Assembly (NCBI GenBank): GCA_944390015.1
Contig: CALXOL010000011.1
Span: 1-64,000, forward strand
DNA from: an uncultured Spirochaetaceae bacterium
GTDB taxonomy: Bacteria; Spirochaetota; Spirochaetia; Sphaerochaetales; Sphaerochaetaceae
DNA length: 64,000 nucleotides
Direction: 5' to 3'
Made by a program: the position numbers and the translations under genes. Positions 35,244 through 43,893 of this stretch are shown here, one piece after another; the stretch's first letter is position 1; each line of letters opens with the position of its first letter. A model generated the notes under the pieces. It saw only the letters and a list, made by a program, of their open reading frames with translations, did not search any database and was not told the origin of the DNA.

Positions 35244-35762
35244 ATGGCCGATAGATATAGTGCGAAAGAATATGTTGATGCGATTGCAAGCGAGATTGAT
35301 GAGGCTGCAAAAGCTGCTTTGGATGCTACTAGAACGCTGATAGAGACAGTCCAGAATACAGAGCAGGATCTTGCCGAGCTTAAGAGCGATGAGGAAAAGG
35401 AGTATATGCTGGCATCTGGTTTCCTTTATATTTCTCCAGCTATGGTCTCTTTGGAATTGGCGGTCAATAATATCGAAAGGCTTCTGAACATAATGAATAT
35501 AACTGCCTCTTTAAAAGGTCTTGAGCCAAAGGAGGCATCGGTAATCGATAAAGAGGGGTATTCGATTTTCAATTACTACATTCCGTTTGTAGATGATGAG
35601 TATGTGCTTCTGGATTACTATGAATCAATTATGAATATGGATGGTTCTAAGAATTCTGTTCAGCTCTTGGAAAAGCAGCTTAAGGATTTGAAGAGTATCG
35701 CAATGAAGATTATGAGTGATTATGGTAATATTGTTGTAAGGAGGAAAGGGCGTGAAAAGTAA
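35244..35762 (+). CDS. Small acidic helical protein, orphan 1
   Basis: A 172-residue, mostly alpha-helical, acidic protein without signal peptide or membrane helix. Long amphipathic stretches (SEIDEAAKAALDATRTLIETVQN, LEKQLKDLKSIAMKIMSDY) suggest a helical bundle or coiled coil. TATAAA at 35233-35238 lies five bases before the ATG and there is no ribosome site, hinting at a leaderless transcript. It overlaps the next gene by 11 bases, so the two are coupled. No family recognised. Confidence 0.65.
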   Translation: MADRYSAKEYVDAIASEIDEAAKAALDATRTLIETVQNTEQDLAELKSDEEKEYMLASGFLYISPAMVSLELAVNNIERLLNIMNITASLKGLEPKEASVIDKEGYSIFNYYIPFVDDEYVLLDYYESIMNMDGSKNSVQLLEKQLKDLKSIAMKIMSDYGNIVVRRKGREK

Positions 35763-36315
35763 ATCTCTGAGCTTGTATGACATAGCATTTAATGAAGAGG
35801 AGTATGTGAAGGATTCCACTTCGGAGGCATTTGAAACCTTATTTTCAATCATTGATGAACTTGATGGAGTTCTTCCACTTTATGAGAATGTAGAGTTTGA
35901 TGCTGAGAGCTTCATTCCTCTTTTCTCTTCCTATTCATTCATAGAGACTGCGCTCCTGCATCTTGATGATCTCATGGATGACATACTAGATTCCGCTAAC
36001 AGGATTCATCCTCTTTCTAAAATTGAAGGAATTGATAAGAAGGAAAAGAAAGCCATAAGGGATCTGGCAGATTCTACGATATCCGCTGTGGATGATTTTG
36101 TTTCAGCAGTAGATGAGCTGCTTGATTATTTTGCTGAGAGGAACCCTGAGGAAATCAGGAGTAGTGCACTTGCCCCACATTTCGTAGAGACTCTTGAGAA
36201 CATCCTTCCTCGATGTGAGGAGGTCGTTGAGAGCTATTACGATACTGCGATTTGGGCAAACCCTGCTTTTGAAGATTATTATAGCGAAGAACAAGATGAA
36301 GAAGATGAGCAATGA
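35752..36315 (+). CDS. Small acidic helical protein, orphan 2
   Basis: A 187-residue, very acidic, helix-rich protein starting with GTG at 35752 (GGAGG six bases upstream). It resembles its upstream neighbour in style: helical, aromatic-spiced, Asp/Glu-rich (LLHLDDLMDDILDSANR, ISAVDDFVSAVDELLDYF), ending in EEQDEEDEQ. The pair probably interact. It abuts the convergent orphan 3, whose stop lies at the next base. Nothing in it indicates an enzyme. Confidence 0.65.
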   Translation: MKSKSLSLYDIAFNEEEYVKDSTSEAFETLFSIIDELDGVLPLYENVEFDAESFIPLFSSYSFIETALLHLDDLMDDILDSANRIHPLSKIEGIDKKEKKAIRDLADSTISAVDDFVSAVDELLDYFAERNPEEIRSSALAPHFVETLENILPRCEEVVESYYDTAIWANPAFEDYYSEEQDEEDEQ

Positions 36316-36606
36316 TCAGATGTAGTTTCTAATCTCTTCAAGCGCACAATTGATTTTCCATATTGATTTTCTGATGTCATCCAGACTGTCATAGAGCCCA
36401 TCAAGTTCCTGATAGTCTGGATTCTCATTTGCGATATCATCGCTCTTAGAATCATTTTTGATATCATTCATCTCATTTTCTATCTTCTCCTCAAGAAGGA
36501 TTATCTCCTCTTTGTAACAAGAGATGATGTTTTCCACGTCCATGGTGAAAGAATCAGAAAGATGACTTATTTTCTCTTCAATCTTCTCAATTAGTCCATA
36601 TTCCAT
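36316..36606 (-). CDS. Small coiled-coil protein, orphan 3
   Basis: A 96-residue acidic protein predicted to be almost entirely helical coiled coil (IEEKISHLSDSF, EIILLEEKIENEMNDIKND, LYDSLDDIRKSIWKIN). The frame runs 51 bases further upstream, but the chosen ATG has GGAG correctly spaced. It converges exactly on orphan 2, and similarity of composition suggests the three genes form one unit of unknown role. Confidence 0.55.
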   Translation of the reverse strand: MEYGLIEKIEEKISHLSDSFTMDVENIISCYKEEIILLEEKIENEMNDIKNDSKSDDIANENPDYQELDGLYDSLDDIRKSIWKINCALEEIRNYI

Positions 36607-36864
36607 TCTCTGCTCCTTTAATGCAGAATAAATCAGAAAACATGGAAATGATAGCAAAATCTTTAAAGCATAGCGAAATGGTACTAGCTTTACTTATTAT
36701 TTATAGTTTTTAAATATAAAAACAAATTAAAACGATACTGTAATTATATTATTTTAATTTATTTAAATTTGATTTTGATATTCAGTTTTGAAAAATCGAA
36801 AAGTGTTAATTCATATCTATATTTTGATTCCTTTCATCGAGTTTCCAAAATAGTGGATATTAAG

Positions 36865-36889
36865 TTAAAAGGCCAGGATTGCTGGCCTT
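36865..36889 (-). terminator. Terminator of the pit-DUF47 operon
   Basis: AAGGCCAG and CTGGCCTT form a perfect 8-bp stem with a 5-base loop; on the minus strand TTTTAACTT follows. It lies 20 bases beyond the DUF47 gene stop. Confidence 0.8.
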
Positions 36890-36909
36890 ATCAATGAATA
36901 GTGCTTATA

Positions 36910-37530
36910 TCAGGTGTTTGTAAGAACAACACGCTCACATACGTCTGCAACATGCTCGGTAGCATCGGTACATTTTTCAAGGTAAATGAGGATTTCCCTC
37001 CATGTGATTACCTTCAAAGGATCTTTTTCCTTTGTGTGAAGTTCTCTTAAACCTTCAATAAAGAGTCTGTCTCCATCCTCTTCAAGAGTGTTGATTCTTA
37101 TGATTATGTCCTTAAGATCTTTCGACTTCTTGAAGTTCTTGAACTCCTCGAGCATCACGACCATCTCCCTGCAGCTGTCGATTACTACGCGGACCATCTC
37201 TTTCGCCGGTTCGAAAATCTCGTCGATATCGTTGCAATACATTCTGAGTGCTACATCCTCGATCTTATCGGTAACCTCATCAAGACAAGAGGAGAGGAGA
37301 AGGATGTCATCCCTCTCAATAGGTGTCATGAACGCCTTAAGCAGAACTTCAAGCATCTCATGCTTCTTCTTATCTCCTGAGTGCTCGATCTCATGCATCT
37401 TATCAACATATGACTTGATGGTATCCTTGCTGTAGTTGTTCATGATCTCATCAAGAAGATTAGCTGCCTTTAATGAATACTCCGCGCACTCCTTGAAGTT
37501 ATCAAAATAGAAAGTATCCTGTTTTTTCAT
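36910..37530 (-). CDS. DUF47/PhoU-like Pit accessory protein
   Basis: A 206-residue helical protein of the DUF47 family, PhoU relatives encoded with Pit phosphate transporters and thought to control their activity. The pattern of repeated helices with conserved acidic positions is visible: MHEIEHSGDKKKHEM, FMTPIERDDILLLSSCLDEVTDKIED, INTLEEDGDRLFIEGLREL. The ATG at 37530 is chosen because GGAGG precedes it; the longer frame starts before that site. It begins 12 bases after pit. Confidence 0.92.
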   Translation of the reverse strand: MKKQDTFYFDNFKECAEYSLKAANLLDEIMNNYSKDTIKSYVDKMHEIEHSGDKKKHEMLEVLLKAFMTPIERDDILLLSSCLDEVTDKIEDVALRMYCNDIDEIFEPAKEMVRVVIDSCREMVVMLEEFKNFKKSKDLKDIIIRINTLEEDGDRLFIEGLRELHTKEKDPLKVITWREILIYLEKCTDATEHVADVCERVVLTNT

Positions 37531-37542
37531 TTTTTCCTCCAC

Positions 37543-38595
37543 TTAGAACAGAAGCATGAATAGCTTCGCCATTAAGAAACTTATAAGCCCGCATCCGGGG
37601 AATGTGAATATCCAAGTAAGAACCATCTCCTTTACGACGGAGAAGTTGATGGCAGAGAGCCTCCTGGAAGCTCCGACTCCCATTATTGCACTGGTCTTCG
37701 TATGTGTCGTAGAAACTGGTATGCCGAATAGGGATGAGAAAAGCAGGCAGAGGGATGCGGAGATATCCGCACTGAAACCCTGGTACTTTTCAAGCTTCAC
37801 CATATCCATTCCAACACTCTTAATTATCTTCTCACCGCCTACGCTCGTTCCAATTCCCATGACGAGCGAGCAGAGCAGCATCAGCCATACTGGAATCAGA
37901 ACGCCTTCAACGCCCGGTGCACCGTTTGAAAATGCTATGGCGAGAAAAAGAACACCGATGAATTTCTGTCCATCCTGAGCACCGTGCATGAAGCTCATGG
38001 ATGCCGCTCCTGCGATCTGCGCATAAGTGAAGAATGTGTTTGCTTTTCTTCTTTCAACCTTTCTGAATAGGAAGGCTACGCCCTTTGCAACGACGAATCC
38101 AATTGCGAATCCTAGAATCAGGGATGCGAAAAGGCCATATATGACCTTTACCCATTCTTCTCCGTTAACACCGCCAAGTCCATTCTGTGTCGCAATGGCA
38201 GCCCCTGTGAGTCCAGCTATAAGAGAGTGGCTCTCACTAGTCGGAATTCCGAGTTTAGATGCCCCAGTGGAATAGACGACAATGGAAAAGAGGGATGCGG
38301 AGAGTGCGACCAAAGCCGTATGCGTGTCAGATCCGAAATCAACCATGTTGGATATAGTCGATGCGACGCTCGCATTGATGTGCGTCATTATCAGGACTCC
38401 GAAAAAGTTGAAGACGGCACTCATCATGATGGCCTTTCTCGTTGACATGCATCTGGTAGTTATGCACGTCGCAATCGCATTAGGAGCATCCGTCCATCCG
38501 TTTACGAATATTACGGCAAGCGTCAGCAATGCGGATATAAAAAGCATCGGAGAAGAGAAAATCTCATTTACAAAGTAAGAAAATGTTACGTCCAC
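37543..38595 (-). CDS. pit: Low-affinity inorganic phosphate transporter (Pit)
   Basis: A 350-residue PiT-family permease importing metal-phosphate with protons or sodium. The two inverted repeats carry the family signatures VNGWTDAPNAIAT at the N-terminus and the matching FMHGAQDGQKFIGV plus GTSVGGEKIIKSVG in the second half; GIPTSESHSL and GIPVSTTHTKT are the paired re-entrant motifs. About ten helices. The start is GTG with AGGAG six bases upstream. It heads the operon with the DUF47 partner. Confidence 0.95.
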   Translation of the reverse strand: MDVTFSYFVNEIFSSPMLFISALLTLAVIFVNGWTDAPNAIATCITTRCMSTRKAIMMSAVFNFFGVLIMTHINASVASTISNMVDFGSDTHTALVALSASLFSIVVYSTGASKLGIPTSESHSLIAGLTGAAIATQNGLGGVNGEEWVKVIYGLFASLILGFAIGFVVAKGVAFLFRKVERRKANTFFTYAQIAGAASMSFMHGAQDGQKFIGVLFLAIAFSNGAPGVEGVLIPVWLMLLCSLVMGIGTSVGGEKIIKSVGMDMVKLEKYQGFSADISASLCLLFSSLFGIPVSTTHTKTSAIMGVGASRRLSAINFSVVKEMVLTWIFTFPGCGLISFLMAKLFMLLF

Positions 38596-38619
38596 GTATA
38601 CTCCTGATGTGAATAAAAT

Positions 38620-38648
38620 ATTACATCCATGTTAATAGATTATCACAA
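38620..38648 (-). promoter_or_regulatory. Promoter of pit
   Basis: Minus-strand TTGTGA, a 17-base spacer and TGTAAT precede the pit GTG by about 24 bases. Confidence 0.5.
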
Positions 38649-38658
38649 GTGTAAAGTA

Positions 38659-38675
38659 CTTAAGTAGGACTTAAG
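38659..38675. promoter_or_regulatory. Perfect palindrome upstream of the pit promoter
   Basis: CTTAAGT-AGG-ACTTAAG is a perfect 7-3-7 inverted repeat located 10 bases upstream of the pit -35 box, a position typical for an activator or repressor site. It does not look like the direct-repeat Pho box. Confidence 0.5.
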
Positions 38676-38936
38676 ATGATTTTTTGCAATTAAATTTTAT
38701 GTTTTACCCAAGAAAGAGGTGGAAATCATGGATTTAGACCACTTTTGTTGAAAAAGAATTCAGTAATGATGCTGTTTCTTTCCATCTATTTTAGCCGTTG
38801 TCTAGCCAATTACTTATAATACCAATTATATCAATATTTTTGATTAGCTATGTCTCATAGCGCATAAAGTCAATGCATATATGTAATTATAATTTAGTTG
38901 TATTGAAACGTATTATGATGTTATAATGGTGTTATC

Positions 38937-39743
38937 ATGATAACAGCTGATTTGCATATACATAGCAAGATGAGTCCTGACAGTAAGGAGGAAATCGATA
39001 ATATCTGTTTAAGAGCTATAGAATTAGGTCTTAAGACAATTGCAATTTCAGATCATTATGAATTTTATTGGCCAAATAGATATCATAATGTTTTTAACCC
39101 AAAACATGTCGAAGAAGAGCTGAAAATCATAGAAAAAGCTAAAATTCGTTATAATGGAGAATTAAATATCCTTTTCGGTATTGAAATAGGTCAGCCGCAT
39201 TTTGATTACCATAACGCCTTGAATCTTATTTCTTCTTTCGATTTTGATTTCATACTTGCATCCTATCACAAAGTGGGAGGCTCAGACCTAATGAGCCATG
39301 ATTATATCGATAGCGATGACAGGAAGGAGACTCTTTACTCCTATCTGGACGGGCTGCTTGTAATCGCATCTCTTTTTGATTTCGATTCAATGGCGCACAT
39401 CGATCTTATAAAGAGGTATTCTTTAAAAGCCGGGCATATTGAGAGAATCGAGGATGAGGAGGAGAGGGTCAGGCGAATACTAAGGACTCTTGCCGAGCGC
39501 GATAAGGCGCTTGAGATAAACACAAGCCTGCTTTGTGATTTTTCAGAGCCGATGCCTGGTGAACGTGTCATAAAGTGGTTCAGAGAGGAAGGGGGAAAGA
39601 GAATCACAGTCGGTTCCGATGCCCATAGGGCGGAGCGTATTGCCTATGGTTTTGATGTGGCAGAGAATCTGATTAGAAAGTGTGGATTTGAAAGCTTTAC
39701 GATATACGAGGGTAGGAAACCTCGATTTATAAGCTTGGTTTAG
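38937..39743 (+). CDS. PHP-domain phosphatase (HisJ-like)
   Basis: A 268-residue PHP-superfamily metal-dependent phosphoesterase most like histidinol-phosphatase HisJ. Metal ligands appear in order: HIHSKMSPDS, ISDHYEFY, GIEIGQPH, ASYHKVGG, HIDLIKR and VGSDAH. No other histidine-synthesis gene is nearby, and the gene stands 8 bases before a GntR regulator of a sugar-amine operon, so its natural substrate may be another sugar phosphate. TATAAT ends nine bases before the ATG without a ribosome site. Function beyond the superfamily is inferred. Confidence 0.8.
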   Translation: MITADLHIHSKMSPDSKEEIDNICLRAIELGLKTIAISDHYEFYWPNRYHNVFNPKHVEEELKIIEKAKIRYNGELNILFGIEIGQPHFDYHNALNLISSFDFDFILASYHKVGGSDLMSHDYIDSDDRKETLYSYLDGLLVIASLFDFDSMAHIDLIKRYSLKAGHIERIEDEEERVRRILRTLAERDKALEINTSLLCDFSEPMPGERVIKWFREEGGKRITVGSDAHRAERIAYGFDVAENLIRKCGFESFTIYEGRKPRFISLV

Positions 39744-39751
39744 GAGGAAGT

Positions 39752-40516
39752 ATGTTGGAATTGAACTCGTCCGTTCCGCTTTATGAGCAGCTTATGAACG
39801 CCATACGTTCGGATATCGACTCCGGCCTATTCAAGGCAGGGGAGAAGATGCCCTCGGAGATGGAGCTTGAAGAGAAGTATCAGGTGAGCCGCATAACGGT
39901 ACGCCGGGCCATTAAGGAACTATGCGATGATGAGATCCTCGTGAAGAAACAGGGAAAGGGGACGTTCGTCCTTCAGTCCTTACCTCCGATTCCTCTTGTG
40001 GAAAATGTCGGCTTCCATGATTATTTTGAGGCGAAGGGGCTTAAGGTAACCAGCAGCCTTGTGGAGAAGAAGATTGTCAAGGTAAAGAAAAGCATAGCAG
40101 AGGACCTAAGGATAAGCACGGATGACGACGTGCTCTATTTAAAGAGGGTGATGTATGCCGGTAGTGAGCCGAAGATGGTGGATTCAAACTATCTTCCTTT
40201 GAAACTGTATCCTTTGATTTATGAGAAGATAGCCGGTGATTTCTCCCTATTCAGAATTCTTAAAAGTGAATACGGTGTCGAATCCTATCAGCAGAGGAAG
40301 GTCATGAAAGTAAGGGTGGCGGATAAGGAGCTCTCCGAGCTGCTCGGAACCAAGGAGGGCGCTCCCTTGTTTGACATGTACAAGGTTTCCTTCATGGCGA
40401 ATGGAGATCCAATCCACGTTTCTATCAGTTACATCGATGGGAAAAATGCGAGTTATGTGATTTCCGGTGATGATAACAGCCGTCAGTTCTATAGCGGTTT
40501 TAACTGGAAAGATTGA
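39752..40516 (+). CDS. frlR: GntR-family (HutC/UTRA) regulator, probable FrlR
   Basis: A 254-residue repressor with an N-terminal winged helix (YEQLMNAIRSDI, MPSEMELEEKYQVSRITVRRAIKEL, GKGTFV) and a C-terminal UTRA ligand domain (LYLKRVMYAGSEPKMV to the end). Members of this subgroup sense phosphorylated sugars. It stands directly before the fructoselysine genes, as frlR does in Bacillus, and should bind palindromes at 40590-40641. AGGAGG precedes the ATG. The frl name rests on context. Confidence 0.85.
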   Translation: MLELNSSVPLYEQLMNAIRSDIDSGLFKAGEKMPSEMELEEKYQVSRITVRRAIKELCDDEILVKKQGKGTFVLQSLPPIPLVENVGFHDYFEAKGLKVTSSLVEKKIVKVKKSIAEDLRISTDDDVLYLKRVMYAGSEPKMVDSNYLPLKLYPLIYEKIAGDFSLFRILKSEYGVESYQQRKVMKVRVADKELSELLGTKEGAPLFDMYKVSFMANGDPIHVSISYIDGKNASYVISGDDNSRQFYSGFNWKD

Positions 40517-40539
40517 TATATTATTAATTCTTTTTAGAT

Positions 40540-40567
40540 TCCTCAGCATGGCCTGAGGATTTTTTTG
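40540..40567 (+). terminator. Terminator after frlR
   Basis: CCTCAG and CTGAGG form a stem around CATGGC, followed by A and seven T. It separates the regulator from the frlB operon promoter. Confidence 0.8.
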
Positions 40568-40587
40568 AAAAGTTAAAAAAATTTTTA

Positions 40588-40641
40588 TTGACAGATAGAA
40601 TGTCATCATTCATCATATAACCATATATAACGTCTTATATA
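40588..40641 (+). promoter_or_regulatory. Promoter/operator region of the frl operon
   Basis: TTGACA at 40588-40593 is a perfect -35 box overlapped by an inverted repeat TGACA-n7-TGTCA (40589-40605). A second, perfect palindrome TATATAA-CGTC-TTATATA lies at 40624-40641, just before the ribosome site. The -10 box is probably within CATATAAC (40614-40621), although spacing is long. Two palindromes suit binding by a GntR dimer. Confidence 0.55.
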
Positions 40642-40658
40642 GGTTTTAGGAGGTAATA

Positions 40659-41636
40659 ATGAAAACCGAACATGTAAGCGCAATTGAAAATGCAGTAAAA
40701 GCTGTAGTAGGGAAGGAGAAAATCAATCATTTCTACTTCGTCGCATGTGGAGGATCCCTGGCGTTCATGATGCCTGCTGCCTTCATCTTCTCAAGAGAGA
40801 TTGACATTCCTGCCAGCTATCATCCTGCAAATGAATTTGTTCATATGCAGCCGAAGTCTCTTGGAAAGGATTCCGTAGTCATCACATGTTCTCATTCTGG
40901 AACAACCCCTGAAACAGTAAAGGCAACAGAGTATGCCCGTTCCCTTGGTGCGACTACCATTTCCCTTACACATCTTGAGGACTCTCCTCTTTGGAAGGCT
41001 GCTGAGTATCCTCTGCACTACGACTGGGGAAAGGAAGCGGATTCAAGCGATCTTAATAAGGGCGTTCTTTATAGCCTTATATTCCGCATTCTTGATGCCA
41101 TCAGCCCCTCAGAGAAGTACAAGAAGGGAATCAGAAGCATCGATGGTCTTGATAGTGCAATGAAGAAAGTAAGGGAGCAGTACAAGGATATCACGGCTCA
41201 GTGGGGAAAGAAATATAAGAGGGAAAGCCTCATCTACACGATGGGAAGCGGCGTTGACCTTGGAGAGACATATTCATTCTCCATCTGTCTTTTGATGGAG
41301 ATGCAGTGGATCAATTCAAGCTGCATACACTCTGGAGAGTACTTCCATGGGCCGTTTGAAGTTACAGATTTTGACGTTCCGTTCATTATCGTCAAAGGGC
41401 TTGGATCGACAAGACCTCTTGATGAGAGAGCGTATAACTTCTGCTCAAAGTACAGTGAGAAGATCATGCTCGTCGATGAGGCTACATTCGACATGTCCGA
41501 TATCGATGAGGAGGTAAGGGAGTACTATGCGCCACTTCTTACCGGTGCTGTCCTGAGAAGCCTCGCAGACGCTCTTGCATATGAGAGAGGACATGATCTC
41601 GGAGTAAGACGCTACATGTGGAAGATGCAGTATTAA
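40659..41636 (+). CDS. frlB: Fructoselysine-6-phosphate deglycase-like SIS protein
   Basis: A 325-residue SIS-domain enzyme resembling FrlB, which splits fructoselysine 6-phosphate into glucose 6-phosphate and lysine. Two SIS domains are seen: VACGGSLAF with TCSHSGTTPET (sugar-phosphate loop) in the first, and TMGSGVDLGETYSF in the second; HSGEYFHGPFE carries the conserved Glu/His active-site residues. It opens an operon whose last gene is a FrlD-like kinase, in the same order as Bacillus frlBONMD. A deglycase for a different Amadori compound is possible. Confidence 0.85.
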   Translation: MKTEHVSAIENAVKAVVGKEKINHFYFVACGGSLAFMMPAAFIFSREIDIPASYHPANEFVHMQPKSLGKDSVVITCSHSGTTPETVKATEYARSLGATTISLTHLEDSPLWKAAEYPLHYDWGKEADSSDLNKGVLYSLIFRILDAISPSEKYKKGIRSIDGLDSAMKKVREQYKDITAQWGKKYKRESLIYTMGSGVDLGETYSFSICLLMEMQWINSSCIHSGEYFHGPFEVTDFDVPFIIVKGLGSTRPLDERAYNFCSKYSEKIMLVDEATFDMSDIDEEVREYYAPLLTGAVLRSLADALAYERGHDLGVRRYMWKMQY

Positions 41637-41663
41637 TCATCATTCATTAAAAGGAGGAGATAA

Positions 41664-42938
41664 ATGAAGAAATTATTAGTGGCATTAATGCTTTTGCTCG
41701 TACTTGCACCTATCTTCGCAGGTGGAGCATCCGAAGGACCTGAAGAGGGTCAGACCGAGATTTTCTTCTTCCATCGCTGGCCAAACGATCCGAAGAACTC
41801 GATGTTCAACGAGCTTCTTGCCCAGTACATGGAGGAGAATCCTGACGTATATATCAGCATGGACTGTATTCTTAACGACCAGTACAAGGAGAGAATCCGC
41901 ATGATCGTTCCGACGGAAGATGTCCCTGATGTATTCTCATCATGGTCTGGCACATTCGCTCAGGAGATGGTCGCATCTGGTAACGTACTCGCTCTCAATG
42001 ATATCTATGAGGCGGATCCAGAGTGGTCGGAAAAACTGGCAGCGGCATCCGTTGCGGGCTTTACATTCGATGGCACGATCTATGGTATTCCATGGAGCCA
42101 GGATGGAAAGGTATTCTTCTACAATAAGAAGATATTCAACGAGCTCGGTCTTGAAGAGCCTAAGACATGGGGCGAGTTCATTGAACTTCTCGATACCCTC
42201 AAGGCAAACGGTTATGAGACACCGGTCGCAGAAGGTCTTGTAGACCAGTGGGCTGTCCTCCATTACCTTGGAACAATCAACCAGAGGATGATTGATGAAG
42301 AGACACTGGCAAAGGATTATGATGCGGCAACAGGCGAGTTCACGGATCCAGGCTATGTGCGTGCCCTCGAGTACTGGCAGCAGCTGACTACTTACATGGG
42401 AGAGGTTGCTTCTGCTATCGACCATGAGACTGCCAGGAACACGCTATTCGCAACAGGCGAGGCTCCGATCATGTACCTGCAGTTTGCGGAAATCCCACAG
42501 CTTGAGCAGGTAATCCCAGATGATTTCGAGTATGGATTCTTCAACTTCCCAGCATTTGAGGATGGAGAGGGAGACCCGAACGCACTCACAGGAGCTCCAG
42601 AAGGATTCATGATCAGCAATAAGGCTGAGAACATCGATGCATGTGTCGATTTCCTCAAGTGGCTCGTAAGCCCGGAGAGGGGATACATCCTTTCAACGGT
42701 CGGCGGAGACATGTCATGTGTAGCCGGTGCCCTTGACGGGGACGGCGTTATCGATGCGCAGAGAGAGGCTCTTGAGATGATTCAGAACGCTTCTTATCTC
42801 GCAGCATGGTTCGACAATGCTTGTGATCCTTCCGTATACGTAGTATATGGCCAGGGTGGACAGGCGATAGCAACAGGAGATGCAACACCAGAAAGTGTCA
42901 TGGCGCAGGTAAGGACTGCAGCAGCATCTCTGCACTAA
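41664..42938 (+). CDS. frlO: ABC transporter substrate-binding protein, FrlO-like
   Basis: A 424-residue family 1 solute-binding protein for an oligosaccharide- or amine-sugar-type ligand. The signal peptide ends in LAPIFAGGASEG and lacks a lipobox cysteine. Typical fold segments are IFFFHRW, MIVPTEDVPDVFSSWSG, GTIYGIPWSQDGKVFFYNKKIF and AATGEFTDPGY. It occupies the frlO slot of the operon and is expected to bind fructosamines. GGAGG precedes the ATG. Confidence 0.88.
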   Translation: MKKLLVALMLLLVLAPIFAGGASEGPEEGQTEIFFFHRWPNDPKNSMFNELLAQYMEENPDVYISMDCILNDQYKERIRMIVPTEDVPDVFSSWSGTFAQEMVASGNVLALNDIYEADPEWSEKLAAASVAGFTFDGTIYGIPWSQDGKVFFYNKKIFNELGLEEPKTWGEFIELLDTLKANGYETPVAEGLVDQWAVLHYLGTINQRMIDEETLAKDYDAATGEFTDPGYVRALEYWQQLTTYMGEVASAIDHETARNTLFATGEAPIMYLQFAEIPQLEQVIPDDFEYGFFNFPAFEDGEGDPNALTGAPEGFMISNKAENIDACVDFLKWLVSPERGYILSTVGGDMSCVAGALDGDGVIDAQREALEMIQNASYLAAWFDNACDPSVYVVYGQGGQAIATGDATPESVMAQVRTAAASLH

Positions 42939-42948
42939 GTTTTCCTTA

Positions 42949-42979
42949 AGGCTGGCGGGTCTTATTCGCCCGTCAGCCT
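42949..42979 (+). promoter_or_regulatory. Intercistronic hairpin frlO-frlN
   Basis: AGGCTGGCGGG and CCCGTCAGCCT pair over 11 bp with one wobble around a 9-base loop, 10 bases after the frlO stop. No T-run follows. It matches the hairpins between receptor and permease genes in the TRAP and liv operons. Confidence 0.6.
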
Positions 42980-43002
42980 ATGTATTAAAAAAGGAGGGAT
43001 GA

Positions 43003-43893
43003 ATGAATACAAGAAAAAAGAACCTGGGTGCTTTCATCTTCTGCATTCCCGGGTTGCTCATACTGGCGATATTCGTCTACTTCCCGCTTATCGAGAACAT
43101 AATATACAGTTTCCAGGGTTTCTCGCTCTCTTCTACGAGCAAGGAATTCGTTGGACTGGATAACTATAAGGAACTCTTTAGCGATCCGATTATATGGCAG
43201 TCGATAAAAAACAACGTCCTTTATGCTGTCATATCGATAATATTCCAGGTCATGTTCGGCCTTGTAATCGCTGCAATTCTTGAGGATAAGGTGTTCAGGA
43301 AGAGCGAGAGGTTCTTCCAGACGATTTTCTTCATTCCGACGCTTCTTTCTCTTACCGTCGTATGTCTTCTTTTTGAATTCATATATAATCCGCAGATGGG
43401 ACTGCTAAACAGTTTCTTTGAAGCTGTCGGGCTGGACGGCCTAACCAGGATATGGCTCGGAACGAGAGATACAGCGATGCTCTCAATCATCGCCGTCTCA
43501 CAGTGGCAGAGCTTCGGATATATCACGATGCTCTTCATCGTTGCTATTCAGAAGATTCCAAGTGACCTCTATGAGGCCGCGATCGTGGATGGTGCTGGTA
43601 AGATAAGGAGGTTCTTCACCATCACATGCCCAATGGTAAAACAGATGTTCTTTGTAACGATGGTACTTACCGTATCCGGTGCGTTCACCGTTTTCAATGA
43701 GCCGTACATCCTCACAGGTGGTGGTCCTGGAACTGCAACGATGGTGCTTTCCCTGCACATGTATCAGACAGGATTCGTAAAGAACAGGATGGGATATGCA
43801 TCCGCGATAGCAATGCTTATTTTCGTAATAACCGCAGTGCTCTCGTCCGTGCAGTTCTTCTCATTCGGAACAGGAAAGGAGGAGAGGGAATGA
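43003..43893 (+). CDS. frlN: ABC sugar transporter permease, FrlN-like
   Basis: A 296-residue MalF-type inner-membrane permease with six helices. The EAA loop that contacts the ATPase is EAAIVDGAGKIRRFFTITCPMVK. The N-terminal CIPGLLILAIFVYFPLIENIIYSF is typical of the MalF/UgpA group. It overlaps frlM by four bases. No ATP-binding gene occurs in the operon, so a shared ATPase like MsmX must serve it. Confidence 0.92.
   Translation: MNTRKKNLGAFIFCIPGLLILAIFVYFPLIENIIYSFQGFSLSSTSKEFVGLDNYKELFSDPIIWQSIKNNVLYAVISIIFQVMFGLVIAAILEDKVFRKSERFFQTIFFIPTLLSLTVVCLLFEFIYNPQMGLLNSFFEAVGLDGLTRIWLGTRDTAMLSIIAVSQWQSFGYITMLFIVAIQKIPSDLYEAAIVDGAGKIRRFFTITCPMVKQMFFVTMVLTVSGAFTVFNEPYILTGGGPGTATMVLSLHMYQTGFVKNRMGYASAIAMLIFVITAVLSSVQFFSFGTGKEERE

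Larger units (their letters stand above)
38596..38936. other. Intergenic region between pit and the PHP gene
   Basis: No gene was found. Besides the pit promoter and palindrome there is a nested hairpin at 38719-38742 (GTGG and CCAC around AAATC-ATG-GATTT), and near the right end TATAAT at 38922-38927 with TTGTAT 18 bases before it, nine bases from the PHP gene ATG. Confidence 0.5.
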
